A DNA stretch of 64,000 nt from assembly GCA_963971285.1 (NCBI GenBank), contig OZ020245.1, positions 22,458,983-22,522,982 of the forward strand, given 5' to 3'. Under the pieces are notes generated by a model. It ran no database searches and was not told where the DNA came from. It was given only the letters and a program-made list of their open reading frames with translations. This document shows positions 47,755-58,997 of this stretch, piece by piece; within the stretch, counting starts at the first letter, position 1, and each line of letters opens with the position of its first letter. Source of the DNA: Astropecten irregularis. Its lineage: Eukaryota; Echinodermata; Asteroidea; Paxillosida; Astropectinidae. Position numbers and translations under genes: made by a program.

Positions 47755-48115
47755 TTACAGGTAATATATCATACTTTGGTTTTTGTCAAAGAAATACAGA
47801 TTCATCTGCAAAAATATCAAGGGAGATATACAGTAGCAGTCATCTGTGAAAATTCCAGTCCCATACGGTGCCCACTTTTTGAGAAAACAGTGAAAAACAC
47901 CCACAGTATTTCTGTGTTTTTTCTTTTCTTTTTTATCTTTAAAAGATCAAAAATGATTTTGTTCACTGGTTTTACTCTTTTCCGGAAAAATACAGCATTT
48001 TGGGAAGACAAATTCTAACGGTATGTTTCTACCATCACCATCTTAATGTAAGTTACAAGTAAATCTGTGAAGATTTCTGTTTCGGTATGCTACCAAAGTA
48101 AGATACTACCTTTAA
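47755..48115 (+). repeat. Family A TTAA element, copy 6, in intron 1
   Basis: Left end CAGGTAATATATCATACTTTGG, right end ACCAAAGTAAGATACTACCTTTAA. Standard interior. It lies in the proposed first intron of the NPAS1/3-like gene. Confidence 0.85.
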
Positions 48116-50504
48116 AGCCCATATTCCTTGCTATTTTGTAAGAGATTATAATGCCTCGATCGCTTACATGAACCAGGGCCACAAAATTGATATCTAAATT
48201 TCTTTAGCCATGAAGTCTTGCAGAGTCAGCATCTGAAATTTTTCTGGTGTTTGTTTCTCAGAATTTATATGCGAATCGAAAATATTATCCTTAAGCTAAT
48301 AGAAAATTATATTTCCCTGTTGAAAGCCCCAAAACATCAACGGCATAAACCCGTTTTAATACATAGTGGCATGGTACAGGCATACGCAATAATTGTAATT
48401 TTGTGAGATTCACAATAGCTCTTGCATGGTCGAAGATCAAGTAAATCATTCTCATTTTTAATCCAGGATTTTAATAGGCAGGTACAGCTGCTACCTTAAC
48501 CGATGAATTAACCAAAATGACCCGACTTTTGAAGTTTTACATAAACACAACTGTCCCATAGGTCAAGCAATCACAGTCAATTTTAAGGTATAGGCCCACT
48601 AGAAATTGTTCTTCATTTGGACGAGAACACAAGAAGATAGTACTGTCTTTCGTAGGGTGGGGTGAAACACACTAAACCCCGGGCAAGCACGAGACATCCT
48701 CTATTTCAGTTCAAAACTACATTTGCTGAGCTCTTTAGCGTATGAAACATCTGGCAGGATAGTTTGTTGCTGTCTGGAAACATAAACCATCATCAAATAT
48801 CAATTACAATTTATCTATTTACTTTAAATGTAAAAAAAGAAACATTTTGTTGTTTTTGTAATTTCTCAGTGTTCATGAAGTGATAGTATCTTATTTTGTT
48901 TTCCTTTTGGGCGATATGTAAACTTCACGCCATCTGGTATTCAAACAGAACATTTTTTTGGACTTTATTCATTTTCAGCTAACTTCACCATGTGAATTAG
49001 GCAGTCATATCTTTGATTAAGCGAAGGCATAGATGTGGTTGGAAGTGTCTTCCAGGGAGGGGGGCATACTGGGGACTCTTTTATTCCCCCAAACCAATTT
49101 GAAGTTAGTTGCACAATATTTGGTTCAAGAATGTGACCAAGTAACCGAAAGGATGGCAAATCTCACTGATGTACAACAGAATGCAATCTATTCTGTAGAT
49201 GCAGTGAAAATATGTGGGCTGTTGGTATTTTTATCTTCTTGTGGTCAGCCTGGTTTCAATGATAAAACTTCCCTGACAGAATGTTATACCTATTTCCAAA
49301 AATGTAAGGCATTGTAAGACAAAAAAGATGGATATAAATTGTTCAACCTTACTGAACTGTGTTTCCTTGTGGAGACATGGCTTAGGCCCTAATAGTTCTC
49401 ATGTACTAATGATGAACACTCTCTGAAGAGCAGAATTGAAATCGCTCCCATTTAAACCAGAATCACTTTCTTGGGTTGAAATTTCTAGCAATCATCCCTT
49501 ATATAAAATACTTTTCCTTGTGAGTGCTTTTCCTTTTCCTTATAAAGCATACCTTGGAAGTTTCTCCTTTTTGAGTTAATTCCAAATATCAGTTTCGTGA
49601 AAACCTTGTAGAGGCCGACACTTTTAGAATTTCGCTTTGGAGACATATTCAACCTATTGTGCTCAGTTTCCACAAGACACCAAGATATGCATCCAGATAA
49701 TATGGAGAATATGCGACTGATTGAATATCTTCCAGTTTTTCAAGTCTGTCACTATACCATTGTAAACTTATCATGCTCTGTGTTGTAACATAACAAAATT
49801 GTAATCCGGGTAGTACAAAATTAACATTTTGAATTCCACCCTTAACCAACTGAGCCGATTTTATTGTAAGGCTATCCTACAAAAATGGCTTAATATGCGA
49901 GGACTTGATGGTATAATATTGCTTGAGCGTATTTGAGTTTATGACAGTGTAAGTGTACTTTGAAAAGCCTGTTATGCCTATGATTTCTGATAATACCTGA
50001 TTACGGAGTGAACACATTCTGAAAGGAAAAGCTTTACTGTCCGAAGCTGATTTATCGCGTTATAAACCTCGGTGAAAATCGCTTGGCCCTCAGGGCACGG
50101 ATGCAGCTTCCTGAATGCCCAGAATAAGTTTCAAAATTTGTGCCGCTTCAGAATCTTGGTCTTCCCGGTCTGACATCAGTCGGATTGCTCAGGCCTAAAA
50201 TGCGGTTACAAAGCTTTGAATAATAAGAGTGATAAAAATTTCCCTCTTAGCTTTATAATTGACTGTGTATGTCTGTAGATAATCCATGAATGTAGATTTT
50301 TAAGCTCTAACTAATTATCCTTTTGGTCAAAATCTAATGTATGTAGCTTAATGTTTTCAACACTTTTAGTTATTATCATATTTTATTTTATTTGAAGTGA
50401 CTGACTTGCTGTTTGGTCCTTTTGACTTAAAAAACCCCAAAATGAAATGAAATGAAACGAAAGTGATGTAAGATATATGAACATAAGTTAATGGCGACTG
50501 ATGG

Positions 50505-50849
50505 CTTGTATCATACTTTGGTAGCATAACAGAAATCTTCACAGATTCATCTAAAACTTAATACAGAGTATAAAGATGGTGCTGGTAGAAACATGCCGTT
50601 AACATTTTTCTGCCTGAAATGCTGTATTTATCCACAAAATAGTACAACCAAAGACCAAAGACAGTTTTGATCTTGGAGTGAGATCAAAACTCCTGGAAAT
50701 AGATTTGAAGAATACTGTGAGCGTTTTACACTGTTTTTTCAAAATGTGGGCACCTTATGGGACTGGAATTTTCAAAGATGACTCTTACTGTATCTGTCTT
50801 TCTTTCCATCTTTTTGAATCTGCATTTCTTGGTATTAAGCTACCTTTAA
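50505..50849 (-). repeat. Family A TTAA element, copy 7 (diverged), in intron 1
   Basis: Left end 'GCTTGTATCATACTTTGGTAG', right end 'GGTATTAAGCTACCTTTAA'. Termini are degraded, but the interior (AAAGATGGTGCTGGTAGAAAC, GTGGGCACCTTATGGGACT) identifies it. Confidence 0.75.
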
Positions 50850-51613
50850 GTTGATGCTCGTTGACTGATTTGATTCACATGTTACAAAATTATCCATATG
50901 ATTTGCTCCCATGTTTGACTACTTTCACATCAGATAACATAAAGACTTAGTTTTTCTCTCTGTCTGTGGAAGGTTGGCTGAATCCATGAGTGGTGTACCT
51001 GATTCTACATACATTGATCATTGAGCTTGCACACAGCTGGGCAGTCATTGTACAATGCTTCATTTTCCTTGTATGGAAGAGGGGAAGAATGGCAGATGGA
51101 TTTCAAGCTAAAGAAAATCTTTTCTTCTGAGTAATTGCAATAAGCCTCAATTTGAGACCTTTCAGTTTGTGTTATTACAGAGTGTTAGGACAGAATTATG
51201 GATTGTCAAGTACTTTTTGCTACATTGGAATGAAAGGCAGCTTAGAAATGTAATGATTTTTTTTCCTGAAGTTTATGACAGATATCGGCTGTGGCTTATG
51301 TATGGCCATTGTTTAAAATGAAAAATCATTGATCGTAATTCTCGAAAGAGAACAATTTTAACCTGGTAAATTGTATGAGAAAATTTGTTTGTCTTTGTTG
51401 AGTTGGGGTTTTATTGTGACATCGATACCCTTAAGAAAAATGAGTATAGTTTTTTTTCTGGTAAAAATGATAACACAGGTCGGCATTATATCGTTCTGTA
51501 AGTAGTTGAGTGTAAGATAAGGAATTCCTCAATGGTTGTTTGTTATTGGGAAAACCGTGATGTCCATTGAGGTTTTTTATTTCTGCTTTTAGTATTTGTC
51601 TTTTGAGCCATTT

Positions 51614-51722
51614 AAAGGTTGCCAAAGAAAACTGACTGCAGTGGGATTCGAACTTGCAACATGCAGAATACCTTGCCGGCACAATTCCACTGGAGCTAGT
51701 ATCCAGACCTATGTTGGGGCAC
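51614..51722 (-). repeat. SINE, inverted and diverged, in intron 1
   Basis: GACTGCAGTGGGATTCGAACTTGC carries the B box in reverse (GGATTCGAAC). The A-box region (ACTGGAGCTAGTATCCAGAC) is degraded. Confidence 0.72.
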
Positions 51723-53717
51723 ATACCTGTCATCTGTGAAACTTCACAGATGACTGTTACTGTATCTTTGTTAATATTTTTGCCCATGAATCTACATGCG
51801 ATCCTTTGGCAAGAACAAAAGTATGAAGCTAACTTCAATGGGCTTTTCTTTTAACCTGTGAATGATTCTCAATCACGGACAGTCTCATGTTGAGTTCATT
51901 CTGTTGCGTACTGTCTTTGCCATGTATTCTGGAGCTGCTGCACTGCTCATGTGTATACTATGGAGAAGGAGTGTACAGCTCAGACTGGCTAGTGTAATCT
52001 GTCATTCCCTGCCTCCCTAGCTTCCTCCTGAAACCACTGGCTAGGATGTAAGCCAGTGACACCGCCCAGCAAATAATCAACAATGCTTTATCTCCTCTTG
52101 TGCAAATCATTAAACCTGCTGGAGGAGTCGTTGGTTGGCAGTATAGAGGGGCACGCGCTCTCTCCGTCAGTCGGGAGGACACCCTGAGCACTTTATTGCA
52201 TCATTTATAAACCGGGAAATATGGGCTAATACTTGTGGGGGGATGGATGTAATAACTCGCCCGCCCGCATCTCCTTGTTTTGATGACAGTCGGCCGTCCG
52301 GATTTCTGGAAATTGATTTTGAGCTCGCAGACTGACGGAGATGATAGCTTGAGTGTATCATACATACTTAGGGGGATATTAATCTGCATTAAGGTGAAGT
52401 GTCTACAGTCATAAATATGTAATTGAGATCCTTATCTTCACACTATGCTAAGTTTTTGTCAGTCCGTCCTCACCCAGATGTTTTGCAAGTCTTCTCCGGT
52501 GTTGCCCGGCAACAATTTGACTCAAAGTTGGACTTGAGGTTGACTGTTACTTTTAAAATAGGAATATGTTATAAAGCTTTGTGTTGTGTGCAAGTTTTCT
52601 TGCTAATTCTAGCAGGAAAGAATTGGCATGAGCATAAGCATAAGCACGAAATTCAGCACACGCACTAATTGCATATTCACTATAGATTTGAAATGTTATA
52701 AAACTCATTTGCTAGCATATAATGCAATAATATTAACGTTTCCACTGCTTTTGACTTGCAGTGCTATGATATAAAAATCACTTACGGTGCAAAAACATTT
52801 GCGATAGGGTGCCAGCTTGAAATTGGGTCTGATGGTCAGTAGCATAAGGGTTGGTTCCCTTGATTTGAAAAGTAATAGATCGCTTTTGTGTGATTTTCCC
52901 AGGTATGAACATAAAATGAACCGATCATTTGACACTTTCCTCAAAGACAATTTTCTCTAGACAAAAGCTAGCTAGTTAATAATATATACCTGGATACCAG
53001 CTCTAATATTCCATGTAATATGCATTTCTTGTAACCGAATCTTTATGAGCCACTCAAAATTGTCAATTTTTTTTAATATCTACTTTTTTTCGAAGTAGTG
53101 GGTGGGTGGGTCAAGGAAATGAATTGAAGTAAACTGTTAATCAAAATTCACTTTTTACATTAATATCCAGTATTTTTTGTTATTCTGAATAATTGCCTGA
53201 AATAAATGTACATGTATTGCAGTGCACGTGCCACACCAGCATTCCAAAAGTGCAATCTAGTCAACTTCGTTTCCAAATCAGAATCATATCTGTGGGTTCC
53301 CGGACTGTAACTTGGCATTGGTTACATCATACCAACTAATGAAGCGCAAGATATTTTCAGGGCAACTGCACATTCCAGCCATCATCTCGACATTGTGTCG
53401 CATTCATTATACATTTTTGCATGTGTTTTAATCAGAATGCATGTACAATGTACTAATTGAAAAATTATAAAAAATTGTATCGAAATTGGGGGTGGGTTCA
53501 AACAAAATTTGAAAAAAATTGAAAGTTAAAAACATTGAAAATGGTGAGAAAATATGATTTTTTTGCAGGAGGTTGGTTGGAAAGACTCAGTGGGCATTTA
53601 TGAGCAAAATGTCTTGGATAAACTTAGCTCTCATAGCAGCCCTAACACTAGGAGTTTATGTTGTTGTTAGACTAAATGCATCAACTATTTTCTTCCTCCT
53701 GTCTTACCAACTTGCAG

Positions 53718-53977
53718 GATCATTGCTCTGCGCAAGGAGAAGTCCCGTGATGCCGCCCGCAACCGCCGCGGCAAGGAGAACTACGAGTATTATGAGCTGG
53801 CCAAGATGCTGCCCCTGCCAGCGGCCATCACCAGCCAGCTGGACAAGGCTTCCATCATCCGACTGACCATCAGCTATCTGAAGATCAGGGACTTTGCCCT
53901 GCAAGGTGACCCGCCATGGCACAACTACTTGGAGGGTCATAGCGGGGTCGGCAGAAGCATCTCCTCTGTGCTGCAAG
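53718..53977 (+). CDS. NPAS3: bHLH exon of the NPAS1/3-Trachealess-like transcription factor
   Basis: This exon encodes the DNA-binding and dimerisation bHLH domain of a class I bHLH-PAS factor, which would act in the nucleus as a heterodimer with ARNT/Tango. The acceptor is CTTGCAG ending at 53717 and the donor is GTATCT at 53978. It starts with one base of a split codon, carries 86 full codons, and ends with one base of the next. The basic region reads [17 protein letters not shown], followed by helix 1 ([13 protein letters not shown]), the loop [11 protein letters not shown], and helix 2 ([14 protein letters not shown]). The DPPW motif after helix 2 is typical of NPAS1/NPAS3/Trachealess and separates this gene from Sim and HIF, as I recall those families. 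The basic region has N where I remember S (AARSRR). The tail after DPPW is lineage-specific. Family assignment is very secure; choosing NPAS3 over NPAS1 is not meaningful for an invertebrate pro-orthologue. Confidence 0.96.
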
Positions 53978-54211
53978 GTATCTATCAGATTGGCATCATT
54001 CAATTTTTCATCATCAGCTTTGGGTTTGACCCAATATTTTTCAAATCACTTGCCATATTTCCTTCTTCACAGTATGTATCAATTAAACTTTCATTTTATT
54101 GTGGTTATTCAGTTTTTCTTTTCATATTTAAAAAAACAATTTCTTCGGTATATTTTCTTTATAGAGAGAAGTTGAATTATATCATTTTCATGGAAATGAA
54201 AATCAGTGGTA

Positions 54212-54319
54212 AACTTTGGAGAACTGGTCTTCTAGTCAACAGTGCACGTGCAAAACAATGTGAGCATGCTCACAATTGCGTGCGTGTGCTGTTGACTTGA
54301 AGACCGGTTCTCCAAAGTC
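54212..54319. repeat. Short fold-back element in the 480-bp intron 2
   Basis: ACTTTGGAGAACTGGTCTTC and GAAGACCGGTTCTCCAAAGT are inverse complements, with inner AGTCAACAG / CTGTTGACT and TGAGCATGCTCA near the centre. A related right arm lies at 14482-14555. Confidence 0.87.
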
Positions 54320-54340
54320 TCCCATTGATTTAATTTTTTA

Positions 54341-54442
54341 ATGAAAATGAAGTTTGATTGATTTGATTTTGCTATGGAAATGAAGTTGAATTGAGTAGAT
54401 GATGTTTTTGATGAAAATGAAGTTGAATTGATTAGTTGTTTG
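54341..54442 (+). repeat. Degenerate tandem repeat just upstream of exon 3's acceptor
   Basis: Three units of about 35 bp around GAAAATGAAGTTGAATTGATT end only 16 bp before the acceptor at 54458. They may overlap the branch-point region. Confidence 0.7.
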
Positions 54443-54458
54443 TTCTTTGTGTCCCCAG

Positions 54459-54541
54459 GCCGTTTTTCACAACAACATTCCGGTGTCTCTGCAATAGCGC
54501 AGGAGGTTTTTGAGCACAACCTTGGAGGTCACATCCTACAG
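54459..54541 (+). CDS. NPAS3: Linker and start of PAS-A, exon of the NPAS1/3-like gene
   Basis: 83-bp exon. The acceptor is GTCCCCAG ending at 54458 and the donor is GTAATG at 54542. Its two leading bases complete a Gly codon with the G that ends the bHLH exon, and 27 further codons follow, ending in phase 0. The peptide passes through a Ser/Gln-rich linker (RFSQQHSGVS) into AIAQEVFEHNLGGHILQ. The latter matches the conserved entry to PAS-A in NPAS/Trachealess proteins (the 'EVFE..LG.HILQ' pattern). Both splice sites and phases agree with the flanking exons, so the call is strong despite the small size. The preceding intron is only 480 bp and contains a fold-back repeat and a degenerate tandem repeat. 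Confidence 0.93.
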
Positions 54542-55447
54542 GTAATGAATTAGCCTTGGCACTTTGTAGGATTCAGTATTTACATTGGCAAATCAAGCAT
54601 TTAACTCAGTCTCACCGTAGATCAGTGTGCATGGCCTCCAATGATGGGTAGGTTGGCAACTTGAGGTCCTAGACAATGTAAAATGGGCGGGAAAAGTCAA
54701 TATACACATTTGAAATGAATTCTTACAAATGTGATGCACTGAATATTGAGCTGTTCCAAACTGTCCCGAGTATATGGTCAGTTTTGTCCAACTTTCGTAG
54801 AAAAACATGGCATTTGGCATTCCACTGTAGCCTGAAAGTCATTACTTTTAAATTTTTCTTGTAGTAAATTTGTACTACAAGCACATTTTCCTACAATGAT
54901 TTATGTCTGCTATTTGGTCTCATTTGTATGAAGGTTCCTTATTTCTGCATTCACACGTTTTTGAGTGCATTTTCTACATTTTATGGAAAAAACAACAACC
55001 ATTTGTACATCGATTCATTAACAGGATTTGGAAAGGTGTGAGGTTTTGAATTTCAAACGCAATGATTTGAGGAAGTCGATATTTCCATTTCCTATTTTTC
55101 AATTGTCAATAAAACAGATGCAAAGAGATCAGGAGAAGTTAGGATGTATGAACAAAAAAAATTCTACCAACTTTTGATAAAATTTCTCTGCGCTCAATAC
55201 TTGTTATTTATTAACCAAACGATAAATGCATTCCTTGTTTCCCTGGTCACTCTTTCCATTTTTTGTCTTATCCTCTCATACATGCATATATAACTTATTT
55301 CCATGTTATTTTCATCTTGTCATTTTAGCCTTTGAGAAAGATCTTAAAGGCCTAAAGGCTCTCTAAAGCTTTTCATATATTTTAGGTCATTATTTTGGTT
55401 GATGAGCAGTTTCCAGCAGATTATTATTTGTATTGATAAATTCATCA

Positions 55448-55788
55448 TTAAAGGTAATATCATACTTTGGTTTTTGTCAAAGAAATACACATTCATTGAC
55501 AAACATGTCAAGGAAGATACAGTAACAGTCATCTGTGAAAATTTCAGTCCCATGCGGTGCCCACTTTTTTACAAAACAGTGAAAAACAGCCACAGTATTT
55601 CGTAAGTCATTTCTCTGTTATTTTTTATCTTTAAAAGATCAAAAATAATTTTGGGCACTGGTTTTACTCTTTTCTGGATAAATACAGCATTTCAAACAGA
55701 CAATTTTTAAAATTTTAACGGTATGTTATAGGTAAATCTGTTAACATTCCTGTTTTGGTTTCCCACCAAAGTATGATACTACCTTTAA
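55448..55788 (+). repeat. Family A TTAA element, copy 8, in intron 3
   Basis: TTAA at both ends; termini AGGTAATATCATACTTTGG and CCAAAGTATGATACTACCT. It lies about 190 bp before the PAS-A exon at 55981. Confidence 0.88.
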
Positions 55789-55980
55789 AACTTATTATAA
55801 CTACTCTAAAATTTGGCAAAAAGGCCGGCAGTGCTTCTTGAGTGGTGTCATTATGGAGTGAATGAAGATGTATTGCCTGCCATCATCATAATTAGAACAC
55901 TGAGTGTCATATAATTTTAGTCTTTAGTACGTGGTCAACCATTTGTATCTCACTTTCTCTCAACATGTTATCATACACAG

Positions 55981-56070
55981 GCTTTTGATGGCTTCTTGTT
56001 TGGGCTGAGTAATGACGGAAGGTTCTTGTACATCTCAGAGACTGTCTCCATCTACCTAGGTCTCTCACAG
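55981..56070 (+). CDS. NPAS3: PAS-A core, exon of the NPAS1/3-like gene
   Basis: 90-bp exon of 30 codons, phase 0 at both ends. The acceptor is ATACACAG ending at 55980 and the donor is GTAAAC at 56071. It encodes [20 protein letters not shown] followed by [10 protein letters not shown]. This is the PAS-A segment holding the 'DGF...[15 protein letters not shown]' signature shared by Sim, Trachealess, NPAS1/3 and HIF-alpha. PAS-A helps choose the dimer partner and target genes. The residues just before DGF are AF, where SL is usual as I recall it. The exon ends after GLSQ and the next begins VELTGSS, giving an uninterrupted reading across 7.8 kb of intron. Confidence 0.95.
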
Positions 56071-56123
56071 GTAAACAATCTTCCTTGTTTTCAATCACTA
56101 AACAAAATGATGTCTTCTGATGA

Positions 56124-56229
56124 TGAGTAGAGCAGGCTAGTCAAAATGTTGAGACCTTACAAGAAGTGCGAACGAAATAGAAGTGCGGAAGTACGAACGA
56201 TTCTTACATAGTGTTTCCGCAAACCGATA
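56124..56229. repeat. Family E fold-back element, right arm only, in intron 4
   Basis: GAGCAGGCTAGTCAAAATG through TTCCGCAAACCGATAAG. No left arm. It begins about 55 bp after the PAS-A exon's donor site. Confidence 0.8.
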
Positions 56230-56336
56230 AGTTTTCACTATGAGTTTTTGACATTCATTTAATGTATCTATCTATGTGTAGGTTTTATACCAGGGTCATG
56301 TTTTAGGACCCAGGGATCGTAACTTTCCATGTACTC

Positions 56337-56608
56337 ATAAAAATGGCAATGGTAGAAACATACCGTTAAAATATTTCCACCTGAAATGGTGTATTTATCC
56401 AGAAATAGTAGTAGAAAAATGGGTAAGATCAAAACCATTCTTTATGTTTTATAAGAAACATTGAGTCAGGTTTTTGCTATTTTCTTGTGACTCAGATGTC
56501 CGATTGAGCTAAATTTTTCACAGGTTTATTATTTCATGAACATGTTTGATCAGACAAAGTGTGGGTGCTGTTTGGTTACCTTTACCAATCATGTATTATA
56601 CCTTTAAA
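56337..56608 (+). repeat. Family B element, 5' truncated, in intron 4
   Basis: Carries 'GGCAATGGTAGAAACATACCG', then the B-specific half (GACTCAGATGTCCGATTGAG, GATCAGACAAAGTGTGGGTG), and ends ATCATGTATTATACCTTTAA. Confidence 0.82.
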
Positions 56609-57516
56609 CATGCTGCTTGTACCAGGGTCAGTTTTGGAACAAACTTTTTTTCAAGTTGAACTCAAACAAGGGTGGTCAGTGACTGGAAAATGCATGAATT
56701 TGAAAGAAAAACCCATTTAGGTTGCCTTAGTAACCAATGAATGATGTGTGCCAGAAAAGGCATCGCTCTGGACCTCGTTACATGCATTTTATTCTAAGCA
56801 TTCCGTTCACACTGCCAGACCACATTGGTGTGACACCAGACCTATAAGGTGCAATTGGATTCCCCCTCCCAGGGGACAAATTGATTCTCTCTCCCCGTAT
56901 TACCATGTTTGATAGGAGCGTGACGTCACTGCATCTGGTTGCAGTTCCCACCAACCTCCCCCCCCCTCCTTCCCTTTATTCCCCTTTTGTGATGTCATAG
57001 AGTTCATTCAAGCACGATCGGCTGAAATTTGCGTCCGGGACAGAATTCCCCCCCTTGCGCCGGCGCTGACACGTTTGTGTCGGAGCGCGGTGGCCGGATT
57101 CTTGCCACGTTTTCACCCCGGCATCGTGCCGAGCAGGACAGGGGGAAAGTGTGAGAATCTTCGCTTGCAGTTGTGACATTTTGGAAGTTGGCATCACGAG
57201 TTGTGAAGCGCGGCATGCATGTAAGCATGAGATGCAGTCTGTGCGATGGGAGCCTGATCCCCCCGCTACTACCCCCACCCCCCTTGCTGGCTCAGTGTTG
57301 TTGAGCATGTTTGTGTTAGCAGTTTGGTGGATCTATTACAAAATAGAAAAAACACCAATAGGCTCTTTGATCTCGTTCCAAGAGGTTCTCATTCGAATCA
57401 ATCTTTGTGTCATTTCAAAACTCCATTGGAAAGATTTTCTGATCTGATACTGCTTGTTATTTGCCTGTGGTATAAGTCATCACCCATTTCACTTGAAACA
57501 TCGAGATTTTCCACGT

Positions 57517-57646
57517 TTTATCGCACGTTGCCCAATTAACTTATGTACACGTAATCGTTGTGAAGTTTGTTCGAACATTTGGGTTACTATAGCTGTCGAT
57601 ATAAATGGCGTATTTTTTAAATAGCTCGAGCGCTGATCCCTATTGG
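57517..57646 (+). repeat. Family G element, 5' truncated, in intron 4
   Basis: TATCGCACGTTGCCCAATTA through ATAGCTCGAGCGCTGATCCCT. Retains TACGTG on the minus strand (57548-57553). Confidence 0.8.
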
Positions 57647-58163
57647 CTGCCCCATCTTTATTTCACAAATTAGTATAAAAAAAGTTGAGTCGCACATAGA
57701 CAGTGAATATTAAGAAAATAATGCAAACAAAAAAGTGGTGTTGGTATTTTTGAAAAATACGGATGGCAACTTTTTGAATGGCCTTGTTGTTCCAACACCA
57801 ACAGAGAATGGCTTTTACTTCTTTAACCTTTCAATACTCATCAACTTGAAAGTTTTCACAGTGAACCAGTCAGTAGGAAAAGATGTCACCCCCTAATGCC
57901 ATTAGAAATTACAGTCATTCCCGTCAGACATAAGTTTTGGGTTTTGTAGTCAGGGTGTTAAGCTAATACTGTGATTGATCACTTGTAAATAAACATTGAA
58001 GTGACAAAAATAAGGGAGGGGGGAAACATGCTTCGTACTGGAGCAGTTTAAGCCCAGCCAATCCAGCGAATCAGGGAATGATAGTGAATCATCGAGTTGG
58101 ACCTATGTCTCAAGACCACTCCACATTCTCCCTCCCACTGTATCACACACACATAGCCTCCAC

Positions 58164-58770
58164 CAGGGGCCAATTTCACGGCGCTGCTTAGCACACAAAT
58201 TTGCTTAGCACAAAAATGTCTTGCCCAATAAAACAAAACAAACCGCCGTTAAAAATTCCATTTGATATTCAGGCATGGTCAGCCAACAACAGCTGCCAAA
58301 GGACAATCACAAGCGATACAAAAAACTTGAAAATTTGGTTGTTATCCCTGTTTTTATTAAAGGTAGTATCATACTTTGGTTTTTGTCAAGGAAATACAGA
58401 TTCATGTGCAAAAATATCAAGACAGATACAGTAACAGTCATCTGTGAAAATTTCAGTCCCATACGGTGCACACTTTTTGAGAAAACAGTGAAAAACAGCT
58501 ACAGTATTTCTCTTTTATTTTTGATCTTTTAAAAGATCAAAAAGTTTTCCGGTCGTTGTGTTACTTATTTCTAGATAAATACACCATTTCAGGCAGAAAA
58601 ACTTTAACGGTATGTTTCTATCACCACCATCTTCATACCTTTTAAGTTATACGTAAATCTGTGAACATTTCTGTTTTGGTTTCTTACCAAAGTATGATAC
58701 TACCTTTAAGACAGAAATGTCATGCTAAGCAAATGTTTGTGCTAAGCAGCGACGTGAAATTGGCCCCAGG
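58164..58770. repeat. Family C element (GCTTAGCA type) split by family A copy 9
   Basis: Outer ends CAGGGGCCAATTTCACGGCG and GACGTGAAATTGGCCCCAG. The body equals 30032-30275 except for the 345-bp insertion between 58361 and 58705. The outer element is therefore older than this family A insertion. Confidence 0.92.
58357..58709 (+). repeat. Family A TTAA element, copy 9, nested in a family C element
   Basis: Perfect inverted ends (AGGTAGTATCATACTTTGG / reverse complement) with TTAA on both sides. It interrupts a family C copy whose unbroken relative at 30032-30275 reads TTTTTATTAAGACAG at the same point, so a single TTAA in the target became two. This fixes the target-site behaviour as TTAA (a TA duplication with one more base in each arm fits equally well). 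Confidence 0.93.
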
Positions 58771-58997
58771 ATATAGCAGACATAAATCCCCGGGCAAAGA
58801 GTGTGAATTATGAGTACAATCATAACGTGTATTGCTGAGATTTCTAGCGGCCGGGCTTAAGTGATGCAAGCTGGAGAGAAAATATTTCCAAATGTGCTTA
58901 ATTTCCTGACGAACATTACTGTCAGTGAAATGATCTAAGAATCAGGGATTTTTATCCTTTTTTGGAGAGGGAGGGTGTTAATTTGATGACAGCTGAT

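Larger units (their letters stand above)
47001..53717 (+). other. Intron 1 of the NPAS1/3-like gene (proposed)
   Basis: 6.7-kb interval from a GTAAGT donor to a CTTGCAG acceptor. It starts with a CT-repeat (about 47069-47091) and holds family A elements at 47755-48115 and 50505-50849 and a SINE fragment at 51614-51722. A mostly unique, GC-richer stretch lies at about 51990-52400. 48116-50504, 50850-51610 and 52400-53700 show no coding frame or repeat that I recognise. The intron depends on the first coding exon being correct. Confidence 0.55.

Noticed and set aside
51431-51838. 135-codon minus-strand frame
   Set aside because: Spans an inverted SINE and a family A-like fragment; repeat-derived.
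53573-53866. 97-codon plus-strand frame overlapping the bHLH exon
   Set aside because: Wrong frame relative to the conserved bHLH protein; it reads intron into exon without a splice site.
53704-54003. Antisense frame opposite the bHLH exon
   Set aside because: A shadow of the GC-rich coding strand with no family features.
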